From CADCTB01 sp038214685 (GTDB lineage Bacteria > Actinomycetota > Acidimicrobiia > Acidimicrobiales > AC-14), in the NCBI GenBank assembly GCA_038214685.1, contig JBBQRO010000026.1, forward strand, positions 1 to 36,453: DNA of 36,453 nt. The letters are read 5' to 3'. The notes under the pieces are model-generated. The model had not been told where the DNA came from, ran no database searches, and saw only the letters and a list, made by a program, of their open reading frames with translations. The position numbers were made by a program, and so were the translations under genes. Positions 18,035-25,615 of this stretch are shown here, piece after piece. Position 1 is the first letter of the stretch; every line of letters starts with the position of its first letter.

Positions 18035-20140
18035 CTACTCCTCGAGCAGGGCCCGGGCGGCGGAGACGATGTCTGCGGTGGTGACCGACAGCGCCCGTTC
18101 GAGCCCGATCTCGTATGGCATGGCCGGCACGTCGGGCATGGCCAGACGTCGGACAGGGGCGTCGAGGTCGTAGAACGCCTCCTGGCCGACGACGGCGGCC
18201 ACCTCCGCACCCACACCGAAGCTGACGTTGTCCTCGTGGACGACGAGCACCCGCCCGGTGCGGACCGCCGAGGTGAGGATCGTGGCCGTGTCGAGCGGGG
18301 AGATGGTGCGCAGGTCGATGACCTCGACCGAGTAATCCTCCCGGTCCAGGATCTCCGCGGCCTCGACCGACAGGTGCCGGTGAAGGCCGTAGGTGACGAT
18401 GGTCATGTCGTCGCCGGGACGAGCCACGTCGGCCAGGCCGATGGGCACCCGCCAGGGGCCATCGGGAACGAGCCCGGTGATCTTGCGGTAGGTCTTCTTG
18501 TGCTCGAGGAACAGCACGGGGTCGGGGTCGTCGATCGCACTGCGGAGAAGCCCGGCCACGTCGGCCGGGGTGGACGGCACCACCACTTTGAGCCCGGCCA
18601 CGTGGGCGTAGAAGGCCTCGACGGCCTGGGAGTGGTACGGGCCCCGGTGGCCGCCCCCGCCCCACGGCGTGCGCACGACGAGCGGCACGCTGAAGTCGCC
18701 GTTCGACCGGTAGTGGATCTTGGCCGCCTCGCTGACCATCTGGTCGAATGTGGAGTGCAAGAAGTCGGCGAACTGGATCTCGACCACGGGCCGCATGCCG
18801 GCCAGGGCCAGGCCGATCCCGATACCGACGATGGACGACTCGGCCAGCGGCGTGTCGATCACCCGACCTTCGCCATAGGTCTCGAGCAGGCCCTTGCTGG
18901 CCCGGAACACCCCGCCCAGCACGCCGACGTCCTCGCCCAGGAGCACCACCCGCTCGTCGGCGGCCATGAGGTCGTGCAGCGTCTGGCGCACAGTGTCAAC
19001 CACGGTGCGCTCGGTGCCCGCCGGCGGCACAGGTTGCATGGTGCCGCCCGCCGGCGCAACAGGCTGCATGGTGCCGCCCGCCGGCGGTTGGGCGTGGCGG
19101 ACCGGTTGCGGCCGGGCGTAGACGCGGGTCGACGCGGTGGCGGGCTCCGGTAGGGCGGCCAGTTCGGCCTGCCGGCCGGCCTCGGCCACCTCCTCACGAG
19201 CCGCGCCCTCGAGGCGGGAGGCCTCCGCTGCCGACAGCAGACCCTGCTCGAGGACGTAGCGCTCCAGGCGTGGCAAGGGGTCGCGCCGCCGCGCCGCCTT
19301 CACCTCCTCACGAGACCGGTAGATGCGGTCGTCGTCGTCGGTGGTGTGGGGCATGAGCCGGTAGGTCTTGGTCTCCACGAGCGTCGGGCCCTTGCCGGCC
19401 CGGGCCCGGGACACCGCAGCCTGGGTGGCTGCGTACACGTCGAGGACGTCATTGCCGTCGACGACCACGCCGTCCATGCCGTAGGACGCGGCGCGATCGG
19501 CCACGTCGGGCACCGCCGACTGCTTGCCCATCCCCACCGAGATGGCGTAGCCGTTGTTCTCGCATACGAAGACAGCGGGGAGGCGGTGGATGCCGGCGAA
19601 GTTCAGCGCCTCGTGAAAATCACCCTTCGACGCGGCGGCCTCGCCGAACCAGGTGACGGTGACCTTGTCGTCGCCCCGGAGGGTGGAGGCCAGCGCCAGG
19701 CCGGCAGCGTGGGGGAACTGGGTGCCGACGGGCGAGGAGCCGGTGATGATGCCCAGCCGCTTCGACCCCCAGTGGTTGGGCATCTGGCGCCCGCCCGAGT
19801 TGGGATCGTCGCCCTTGGCCAGCACGGCCAGGAGTACCTCATACGGCGTCATGCCCAGGGTCAGGACCACGCCGACATCGCGGTAGTACGGCAGGGCGAT
19901 GTCGTGACCGGTCCGCAGCGCCCACGCCGAGCCGACCTGCGCCGCCTCCTGGCCCTCCGCCGGGATGTAGAAGCGGGCCTTGCCGGTGCGGGTCAGGTTC
20001 CACGCCCGCTGGTCCACGAAGCGGGCCAGCAGGAGGGTCCGGTACATGCCGACCACGTCGTCGGCCGACAGCCCGAGCTGCACGTGCCGGGCTGGAGGGA
20101 CCGGCCGGGCCCTGGCCCGCTCGTCGATGACCTTGGCCAT
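18035..20140 (-). CDS. Fused E1-alpha/E1-beta 2-oxoacid dehydrogenase, probably branched-chain type
   Basis: A 701-residue thiamine-diphosphate enzyme. Residues 1-345 are a full E1-alpha, with the ThDP motif region FGEAAASKGDFHEALN to CENN (Glu replaces the usual Asp of GDG) and the active-site loop LMPHTTDDDDRIYRS. Residues 378-701 are a full E1-beta (GEDVGVLGGVFRASKGL, DTPLAESSIVGIGIG, EIQFADFLHSTFDQ, YHSQAVEAF). They are joined by a Pro/Gly-rich linker holding ten-residue repeats. Separate subunits are the rule for branched-chain and pyruvate E1 of this type. A leucine-dehydrogenase-type gene 11 bases upstream favours branched-chain 2-oxoacids. The ATG at 20140 is chosen because earlier codons shadow that gene. 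No E2 or E3 gene is in the window. Confidence 0.9.
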   Translation of the reverse strand: MAKVIDERARARPVPPARHVQLGLSADDVVGMYRTLLLARFVDQRAWNLTRTGKARFYIPAEGQEAAQVGSAWALRTGHDIALPYYRDVGVVLTLGMTPYEVLLAVLAKGDDPNSGGRQMPNHWGSKRLGIITGSSPVGTQFPHAAGLALASTLRGDDKVTVTWFGEAAASKGDFHEALNFAGIHRLPAVFVCENNGYAISVGMGKQSAVPDVADRAASYGMDGVVVDGNDVLDVYAATQAAVSRARAGKGPTLVETKTYRLMPHTTDDDDRIYRSREEVKAARRRDPLPRLERYVLEQGLLSAAEASRLEGAAREEVAEAGRQAELAALPEPATASTRVYARPQPVRHAQPPAGGTMQPVAPAGGTMQPVPPAGTERTVVDTVRQTLHDLMAADERVVLLGEDVGVLGGVFRASKGLLETYGEGRVIDTPLAESSIVGIGIGLALAGMRPVVEIQFADFLHSTFDQMVSEAAKIHYRSNGDFSVPLVVRTPWGGGGHRGPYHSQAVEAFYAHVAGLKVVVPSTPADVAGLLRSAIDDPDPVLFLEHKKTYRKITGLVPDGPWRVPIGLADVARPGDDMTIVTYGLHRHLSVEAAEILDREDYSVEVIDLRTISPLDTATILTSAVRTGRVLVVHEDNVSFGVGAEVAAVVGQEAFYDLDAPVRRLAMPDVPAMPYEIGLERALSVTTADIVSAARALLEE
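19017..19087 (-). repeat. 30-bp tandem repeat encoding the E1-alpha/E1-beta linker
   Basis: Two near-identical 30-bp units plus a partial third, offset exactly 30 (AGGTTGCATG at 19031, AGGCTGCATG at 19061). They encode PPAGGTMQPV, APAGGTMQPV and PPAGTE. The unit is a whole number of codons, so copy-number change would lengthen or shorten the linker without breaking the fusion. Confidence 0.85.
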
Positions 20141-20151
20141 GCCCCGCCGCC

Positions 20152-21231
20152 CTAGGAGGGGATGCGTAGCTGGTGGACGGCGGACAGGGCGGCGATCCGG
20201 TGCTCGGCCAGCCGGTCGGCGGCCTCGGACGTGCTCACCCCGTCGACCTCGGCCGAATGCAGGACCGAGGTGACGGTATCGAAGATGCGCCGGACCGCGG
20301 CCTGGGCCCGGTCCGGGTGGTAGCCACCGGGAGCCAGTTCCTCGGCGATGTTGATGAGCCCGCCGGCGTTGACCACGAAGTCGGGCGCGTACAGCACGCC
20401 GGCATCGGCCAAGAGCTGAGCCGAGGCCGGCCCGTCGGCCAACTGGTTGTTCGCACAGCCCACCACGGCCGCGCACCGTAGCTCGGGAATCGTCCCTCTG
20501 TTGAGAACTCCGCCCAGGGCACACGGGGAGTAGATGTCGCAGTCGACCGCGTGAATCCTCCCGACGGTCACCGCCTCTGCCTTCACCTCGGCCACCGCCC
20601 ACTCCACCGCCGCGGGCGCGATGTCGGCCACGGTGACCCGCGCCCCTTCCTCGACCAGGTGGGACACCAGGGCCCGGCCCACCTTCCCGACTCCGGCCAC
20701 GGCGATGTGCCGGCCGACCAGCGCAGGTTCACCCCACCGGTGCGCGGCAACCGCCTTCATCGCCCACAGCACCCCGTGGGCGGTGGCCGCCGACGGGTCG
20801 CCGGAGCCGCCCAGCTCCCGGCTCGCTCCGGTGACGAACCGGGTCTCGCTCCGAACGATGTCCATGTCGGCCTGGGTCGTGCCCACGTCGGCGGCGGTGA
20901 GATAGCGGCCCCCGAGGACGTCGACGTGTCGGGCGTAGGCCCGCAGGAGGGCCTCGGACTTGTCCCGGTGGGGATCGCCGAAGATCACCGCCTTGCCACC
21001 GCCGAGGTCGAGGCCGGCGGCCGCCGCCTTGTAGGTCATGCCCCGTGCCAGCCGCAGCACATCCTCCAGGCCGTCGGCCTCGGAGGCGTAGGGATAGAAC
21101 CGGGTGCCGCCAAGGGCCGGCCCGAGCCGGGTCGAGTGGATGGCGACGATGGCCCGCAGCCCCGAGCTGCGGTCGTGGCAGAACACCACCTGCTCGTAGT
21201 CGTCGCCCCCGATCCGGTCGAAGACGTCCAC
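20152..21231 (-). CDS. Leucine/valine/phenylalanine-type amino acid dehydrogenase
   Basis: A 359-residue NAD-dependent enzyme of the Glu/Leu/Phe/Val dehydrogenase family, oxidatively deaminating branched-chain or aromatic amino acids. LGPALGGTRF is followed by Lys68 in MTYKAA and catalytic Lys80 in GLDLGGGKAV, the same numbers as in the well-studied leucine dehydrogenases. The C-terminal half has the Rossmann motif AGVGKVGRALV, and NAGGLINIAEE near the end. Length is normal. The GTG start is 24 bases after the cupredoxin gene, and the E1 gene follows after 11 bases, so its 2-oxoacid product is the likely E1 substrate. Exact amino acid preference cannot be read from the sequence. Confidence 0.92.
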   Translation of the reverse strand: MDVFDRIGGDDYEQVVFCHDRSSGLRAIVAIHSTRLGPALGGTRFYPYASEADGLEDVLRLARGMTYKAAAAGLDLGGGKAVIFGDPHRDKSEALLRAYARHVDVLGGRYLTAADVGTTQADMDIVRSETRFVTGASRELGGSGDPSAATAHGVLWAMKAVAAHRWGEPALVGRHIAVAGVGKVGRALVSHLVEEGARVTVADIAPAAVEWAVAEVKAEAVTVGRIHAVDCDIYSPCALGGVLNRGTIPELRCAAVVGCANNQLADGPASAQLLADAGVLYAPDFVVNAGGLINIAEELAPGGYHPDRAQAAVRRIFDTVTSVLHSAEVDGVSTSEAADRLAEHRIAALSAVHQLRIPS

Positions 21232-21255
21232 CGGCGGCAGGCTACTGCCAGGCCA

Positions 21256-21609
21256 TCAGCGCACGACGAGCGTGGCCACCTGGTGGTTCTCGTGGAGCTG
21301 GCAGTAGATCTTGAACGTGCCGGGATGGGTAGCCCTGAACCGGAGGTCCTGGCCTCGGGGCTCGATCTCGGTCTGGATGCCGTACCCCTCGATGCTGAAC
21401 CCGTGGATGGCCGGGGTGGAGTTGGCCACGGACAGGACGACGTTGTCGTCCTTGTTCACCGTGACCGTGGTGGGCTCGAACCCCGCCTGGCCTGACACGG
21501 TGACCGCCGCCACCTGGCGGCGAGCGGTCGGGTTCCCACCACACCCGGACAGGACGAGGCCAAGACCAACGACAGCCGCAGCGGCGGAAAAACGACGGAA
21601 AGTGTGCAC
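21256..21609 (-). CDS. Cupredoxin-domain lipoprotein
   Basis: A 117-residue protein with a lipoprotein signal (LVLSGC, lipid Cys23) and a single cupredoxin-like domain. Candidate copper ligands are His69 (PAIHGFSI) and the cluster C103, H106 and H109 in IYCQLHENHQ. Strands GFEPTTVTVNKDDNVVLSV and PGTFKIYC are typical of the plastocyanin/azurin-like fold. It would sit on the outer face of the membrane and may carry electrons or copper. The only start that keeps the signal peptide is the GTG at 21609, which begins one base after the mature 3' end of tRNA-Phe and has no ribosome-binding site. Leucine dehydrogenase follows 24 bases later. Confidence 0.82.
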   Translation of the reverse strand: MHTFRRFSAAAAVVGLGLVLSGCGGNPTARRQVAAVTVSGQAGFEPTTVTVNKDDNVVLSVANSTPAIHGFSIEGYGIQTEIEPRGQDLRFRATHPGTFKIYCQLHENHQVATLVVR

Positions 21610-21610
21610 G

Positions 21611-21683
21611 TGGTCGGGACCGGCGTCGATCCGGTGACCTCGCGCTTTTCAGGCGCGCGCTCTACCAACTGAGCTACCCGACC
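21611..21683 (-). tRNA. tRNA-Phe (anticodon GAA)
   Basis: A 73-base cloverleaf: acceptor GGTCGGG/CCCGACC, D stem GCTC/GAGC, anticodon stem CGCGC/GCGCG with loop CTGAAAA, T stem ACCGG/CCGGT and discriminator A. The CCA end is not encoded. The T loop reads ATCGACG, with A where T54 is usual. It lies 42 bases downstream of tRNA-Asp and directly before the cupredoxin start codon. Confidence 0.96.
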
Positions 21684-21725
21684 AGGAAATTTCGACTTCG
21701 ACCTGCTACCGATGACCTACTACCG

Positions 21726-21800
21726 CGGTCCTGACGAGATTTGAACTCGCGACCTCCGCCTTGACAGGGCGGCGTGCACTCCAGGCTGCACCACAGGACC
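21726..21800 (-). tRNA. tRNA-Asp (anticodon GTC)
   Basis: A 75-base cloverleaf: acceptor GGTCCTG/CAGGACC, D stem GTGC/GCAC, anticodon stem CCGCC/GGCGG with loop CTGTCAA, T arm GCGAG-TTCAAAT-CTCGT and discriminator G. The CCA end is not encoded. It follows the GT-C glycosyltransferase gene by 20 bases on the same strand and precedes tRNA-Phe. Confidence 0.96.
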
Positions 21801-21820
21801 ATCCGATGACAATTTCCAGC

Positions 21821-23233
21821 CTAGGTCACCGTCGGCTCGCCCGTCATCCGGGATCGGCGGCGGTGCTGGGCACCGGACCGGGCCAGGAGCGCCACCACGA
21901 CCAGGGCCAGGCCGTAGGAGACCCGGCCAATGGCAACAGCGTGCGGCGAGTCGAGGATCACCGCGAAGAAGTACGGGTAGCCGGCGATGGCGACGGCCGA
22001 CCACATGGGGGCAGCAGCGACAGTGGCCACGGCCAGCAGGGTCACCGCATACCAGGGCTGGACGGGTGTGACGGCCAGCAGCAGCGCACCCAGGATGGCG
22101 GCGCAGCCTTGCGGGGCGGGCGGGTGGCGCACCAGCACCCAGCCCGCCACCGCGACCACCGCCGCCGCGGCGAGGGCTGCGGTCACCCCGGCGGGAAGGC
22201 CGAGGAGGCCGGCCAACAGGTAGCGGCCGCCCTCGTCGTAGCGCTCCTCCCGCAGGTAGCCGGGGAGGTACCCGACGACCCGCAGGCCCACGGCGGCAAC
22301 GTGGGGCAGGTACCCCACCACGACCACGGCCGCCGCCGCCCCGACGAACCGGCCGATCGACGCCCGCCGCCGAACGTCGCGCGCCAGCACGGCCACGAAG
22401 GCCAGGCCCAGCACGGCCGGATAGAGCTTGACCATCGTCGCCGCCCCGACGAGCGCACCTGCCCAGCCCGGTCGCCGGCGGGCAACAGCCAGGAGGGCGA
22501 GCACGACGAAAAGGGCGGCCAGGCCGTCGACGTGGCCGTTGTTGACCACCTCCACCACCGCCACCGGAGACAGGGCGTAGAGCGCCGACCACCGCTCGTC
22601 GCGCTTCCACGCCCGCAGCACGATGGGCAGCGCTCCCACCAGGGCCACGTCGCCCAGGAGGCCGGCCACCTGCCACACCTTGTGCTGACCACCGACGCCG
22701 GCCACGCGGTCGACGACGGTGAACCAGGCCTGGGCCACGGGCGGGTAGATGGTGAGCACCGACGGGCGGTTGATCCGGGTACACCCCTCCGGCCGCTGCA
22801 GGCTGGCGCAGCCCGCCGCGTCGGGCCACAGCCAGCCCTCCCGCAGCTCGACGAGCTCGGCCGACTCCGGGGGATGGCGGTAGGGGTCGACGCCCGAGTT
22901 CTGCACCCTGCCGTCCCAGGAGTAACGGAAGAGGTCGTCGGAGAGGATGGGCTGGCCGGCGAGCGCAGCGAGCCGGAGGACCACTGCCGCGACGAACACC
23001 GCCGGGATGGCGAACCGGCGCGGCAGGCGGAGGGCACACGCCACGCCCACTCCCCAGGCCACCCCCCATGCGGCGAGGCGCACGAGCAGCCCCCAGCGCC
23101 CGTTGCGCAGCGGCTCGCCGGTAACGAGGGTCAGGCACAGGACGACGCCGACGACGGCGGCCAGGGCAAACCCGGCGGCGAGGCGGGCCGGCGGCGAGGG
23201 CCCGGCGACCGGGTCAGGAGCGCTGGGCGGCAT
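21821..23233 (-). CDS. GT-C fold polyprenol-phosphate-dependent glycosyltransferase (mannosyltransferase-like)
   Basis: A 470-residue polytopic membrane protein with roughly ten or more hydrophobic helices. After the second or third helix comes the acidic loop LSDDLFRYSWDGRVQNSGVDPYRHPP, the hallmark of GT-C enzymes that take sugars from polyprenol phosphate, including actinobacterial mannosyltransferases. A second recognisable block is VVNNGHVDGLA. An external loop has two cysteines (AAGC, PEGC). It would transfer a sugar on the outer side of the membrane to a lipid or glycan acceptor; donor and acceptor are unknown. Its ATG lies 20 bases inside the end of the epimerase gene, so the two are probably co-translated. 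Confidence 0.85.
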   Translation of the reverse strand: MPPSAPDPVAGPSPPARLAAGFALAAVVGVVLCLTLVTGEPLRNGRWGLLVRLAAWGVAWGVGVACALRLPRRFAIPAVFVAAVVLRLAALAGQPILSDDLFRYSWDGRVQNSGVDPYRHPPESAELVELREGWLWPDAAGCASLQRPEGCTRINRPSVLTIYPPVAQAWFTVVDRVAGVGGQHKVWQVAGLLGDVALVGALPIVLRAWKRDERWSALYALSPVAVVEVVNNGHVDGLAALFVVLALLAVARRRPGWAGALVGAATMVKLYPAVLGLAFVAVLARDVRRRASIGRFVGAAAAVVVVGYLPHVAAVGLRVVGYLPGYLREERYDEGGRYLLAGLLGLPAGVTAALAAAAVVAVAGWVLVRHPPAPQGCAAILGALLLAVTPVQPWYAVTLLAVATVAAAPMWSAVAIAGYPYFFAVILDSPHAVAIGRVSYGLALVVVALLARSGAQHRRRSRMTGEPTVT

Positions 23234-24251
23234 GGGCGAAGTCGGCCATGCCGTCGGCGAAGCCCACCTCGGCCACGAAGCCGAGCGCCTCGGCGGCGCG
23301 CGCCGGCGAGGCCACGATGTGGCGGACGTCGCCCAGGCGCCATCGGCCGCTGATGACCGGCTCGTGGGCGGTGGCGAGGGCCCGGGCCAGGTCGCCCACC
23401 GTGTGCGGGGTGCCGCTGGCGATGTTGAAAGCGCCGAACGCCTCGTCGACGGGCCCGGTCAGGGCCAGCACGTTGGCCCGGGCCACGTCGGTCACGTGCA
23501 CGAAGTCTCGGGTCTGGCCGCCGTCCTCGTAGACCTCGGGGGCCCGGCCCGCGGCGACCGCGCTGCGGAAGATCGAGGCCACGCCGGCGTACGGCGTGTC
23601 GCGCGGCATCCGGGGGCCGTAGACGTTGTGGTAGCGCAGGGCGACCGCCGTGGCTCCGGCCTCGCGGGCCCACAGAGCACACAGGTGCTCCTGGTGGAGC
23701 TTGGTGGCGGCGTAGACGTTGCGGGGGTCGACCGGGGCGGTTTCGTCGATGGTGGCCCAGCCGGCCCGGTCGGGGCAGCTCGCCACCGGGCAGGCCGGGT
23801 CGAACCGACCGGCCTCCAGGTCAGCCTCGGTGCGGGGGCCGGGACGCACATCGCCGTGCTCGGGACAGCGGTACCGGCCCTCGCCATAGACCACCATGCT
23901 GCCCGCCAGCACCAGCCGGCCGGTGAACGACCTCCGCCAGAGCGCTTCGAGCAGGCGGGCCGTCCCGAGATCGTTGTCGGTCACGTACCCACCCACGTCG
24001 CCGAAGTCCACCCCGAGGCCGACCTTGGCCGCCTGGTGGCAGACGGCGTCGACCCCGGCGACCGCGGCCTCAGCCACCCCTGGATGGGACAGGTCGGCCA
24101 CGACGAGCTCGACCGACGGCGGCAGGTAGTCGGGCACGCCGGCATGAGCCGCGAGGTTGTCGACCACCCGCACCTCGGCGCCACCGGCCAGCAGCGCGTC
24201 GACCACGTGGGAACCGATGAACCCGGCGCCCCCGGTGACCAGAACTCTCAT
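23214..24251 (-). CDS. NAD-dependent sugar epimerase, dTDP-L-rhamnose 4-epimerase-like
   Basis: A 345-residue extended short-chain dehydrogenase. The NAD motif TGGAGFIGSHV is at residues 6-16 and the catalytic YAATK (Tyr-X3-Lys) lies mid-protein, with AGSMVVYGEG before it. Between them is a Cys-rich insertion (CPEHGD, then CPVASCPD) that may bind zinc and that I associate with actinobacterial dTDP-L-rhamnose 4-epimerase-like proteins. It would act on a nucleotide sugar in the cytosol. The ATG overlaps the kinase stop in ATGA, and the gene overlaps the next glycosyltransferase by 20 bases. The specific substrate is inferred, not proven. Confidence 0.87.
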   Translation of the reverse strand: MRVLVTGGAGFIGSHVVDALLAGGAEVRVVDNLAAHAGVPDYLPPSVELVVADLSHPGVAEAAVAGVDAVCHQAAKVGLGVDFGDVGGYVTDNDLGTARLLEALWRRSFTGRLVLAGSMVVYGEGRYRCPEHGDVRPGPRTEADLEAGRFDPACPVASCPDRAGWATIDETAPVDPRNVYAATKLHQEHLCALWAREAGATAVALRYHNVYGPRMPRDTPYAGVASIFRSAVAAGRAPEVYEDGGQTRDFVHVTDVARANVLALTGPVDEAFGAFNIASGTPHTVGDLARALATAHEPVISGRWRLGDVRHIVASPARAAEALGFVAEVGFADGMADFAHAAQRS

Positions 24252-25531
24252 ACCGGGGAGGCGGCGGCCAGGGGCAGGCGGATGGTGAAGCGACAGCCCT
24301 CGCCCTCGTTGCGGACGCTGATCTCGCCGTGATGGGCCTCGACCAGTCCCCGGGCGACGGCCAGGCCGAGGCCGGCGCCACCGTCGCCGGGAGTGCGAGC
24401 CGCGTCGCCCCGGTAGGCCAGCTCGAAGACCCGGGACAGGTCGGGGACGGGGATGCCGCCGCAGCTGTCGCGCACCGACACCAGGGCGGCCTGACGGTCG
24501 TCGTCGAGGGCGGCCTCGACCCATACAGTCCCGCCGCTCGGCGTGTGGCGGATGGCGTTGTCGAGCAGGTTGCGAACCACCCGGGCCATCTCGGGGATGG
24601 AGAGCTCGACCACCGGGGTGGGCGAGGCCACCTCCCCGCGCAGGTCGATGCCCTTGGTGCTGGCGGCCAGGGAGACACCCGCCACCGCATCGGAGATGAG
24701 CTCGTCGAGGGCGATCTGCTCGAGGTCGAGGTTGAGAGCGCCGGCCTGGATGCGGGACAGCTCGAAGAGGTCGTCGACCAGCCCGGCCAAGCGGTCGGTT
24801 TCCCGGCCCATGGTCCGGTAGTAGCGGGCGACGGTCTCGGGATCGTCGACCACGCCGTCCTCCAGAGCCTCGACCATGGCCCGGATTCCCGACAGCGGCG
24901 TCCGCAGGTCGTGGCTCACCCACGCCACCAGCTGGCGGCGGCTGTCCTCGGCCGCCGCCGCCAGCTCGCGGGTCTCGGCCAGCCGGTCGAGGGCAGCATC
25001 CAGCTGCCCGGCCAGGCCCGTGAGCTCGCTCGGCCCACCCCGACGGATCGACGCCTCACCGGGACCGCCGGCCCGTCCCGCACCGTCGTCGCCGATGCGC
25101 TGGGCCAGATCGCCCAAGTGTTGGCTGGCCGCCGACACCCGCTCGCCAAGGGCGAGGGCGGTGACCAGCCCGACGGTGCCCGCGGCCACCGTGACCACCA
25201 GGAGGGCACGGAGGTCGTGGGCGGAGATGAACATGGTGGTGCCGGTGCCGATCAGGGCGACGGTGACGGCCAGCACCGGGGCCAGGGCAACGATGCTCGT
25301 CTGCACCGCGACGCGGGCGGAACGCAGCAGCCGCAGGAGCAGGGCGGCCACGGCGGCGGCGACGGCCGCCGAGCCGAGGGCCCAGCTGAGCATGACGACA
25401 GTGTCGGGTGCGCCCATGCTGGCGTCGGCGGCCAGCAGGGCGGCACCGAGCACGCCGAGCACGCCGACTGCGCTCAACACCAGGAGTCGGGGGCGGCGCC
25501 TCACCGGGCTCTGCCCTCCCTGGCCAGTCAC
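24248..25531 (-). CDS. Sensor histidine kinase
   Basis: A 427-residue membrane kinase. Hydrophobic segments at about 15-35, 43-68, 78-102 and 108-128 suggest four helices with little periplasmic sequence, so it may sense the membrane itself. A HAMP-like linker follows. The dimerisation/phosphorylation box is WVSHDLRTPLSG with His207. The ATP-binding domain has NLLDNAIRHT at 321-330 and GGAGLGLAVARG near 384-395. The G1 box reads DSCGGI, with Cys in place of the first Gly of DxGxG, a variant I have seen in this actinobacterial kinase group. The GTG start lies within a small palindrome. It is the partner of the response regulator upstream. Confidence 0.93.
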   Translation of the reverse strand: MTGQGGQSPVRRRPRLLVLSAVGVLGVLGAALLAADASMGAPDTVVMLSWALGSAAVAAAVAALLLRLLRSARVAVQTSIVALAPVLAVTVALIGTGTTMFISAHDLRALLVVTVAAGTVGLVTALALGERVSAASQHLGDLAQRIGDDGAGRAGGPGEASIRRGGPSELTGLAGQLDAALDRLAETRELAAAAEDSRRQLVAWVSHDLRTPLSGIRAMVEALEDGVVDDPETVARYYRTMGRETDRLAGLVDDLFELSRIQAGALNLDLEQIALDELISDAVAGVSLAASTKGIDLRGEVASPTPVVELSIPEMARVVRNLLDNAIRHTPSGGTVWVEAALDDDRQAALVSVRDSCGGIPVPDLSRVFELAYRGDAARTPGDGGAGLGLAVARGLVEAHHGEISVRNEGEGCRFTIRLPLAAASPV

Positions 25532-25585
25532 TGGCCTTTTGCCGAGGCGGTCACTGGTCCACCATCTGACGATGGTCGACCAGTG
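25522..25585. promoter_or_regulatory. Inverted repeats between response regulator and kinase genes
   Basis: CACTGGTCCACCATC (25552-25566) and GATGGTCGACCAGTG (25571-25585) are complementary except at one position, with a four-base loop. A second palindrome, GGCCAGT-C-ACTGGCC (25522-25536), spans the kinase start codon. The sequence GTCACTGG occurs in both. No T-run follows. It could be an operator with several CACTGG half-sites, or an mRNA hairpin setting kinase level relative to regulator. Confidence 0.5.
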
Positions 25586-25615
25586 AGTGCTTGTTGGACC
25601 GGCCTGACGAGCCGG

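Noticed and set aside
20152..20602. N-terminal extension of the E1 fusion protein into the upstream frame
   Set aside because: Those codons overlap the leucine-dehydrogenase-type gene in another frame and show no protein features; the E1-alpha fold starts after the ATG at 20140.
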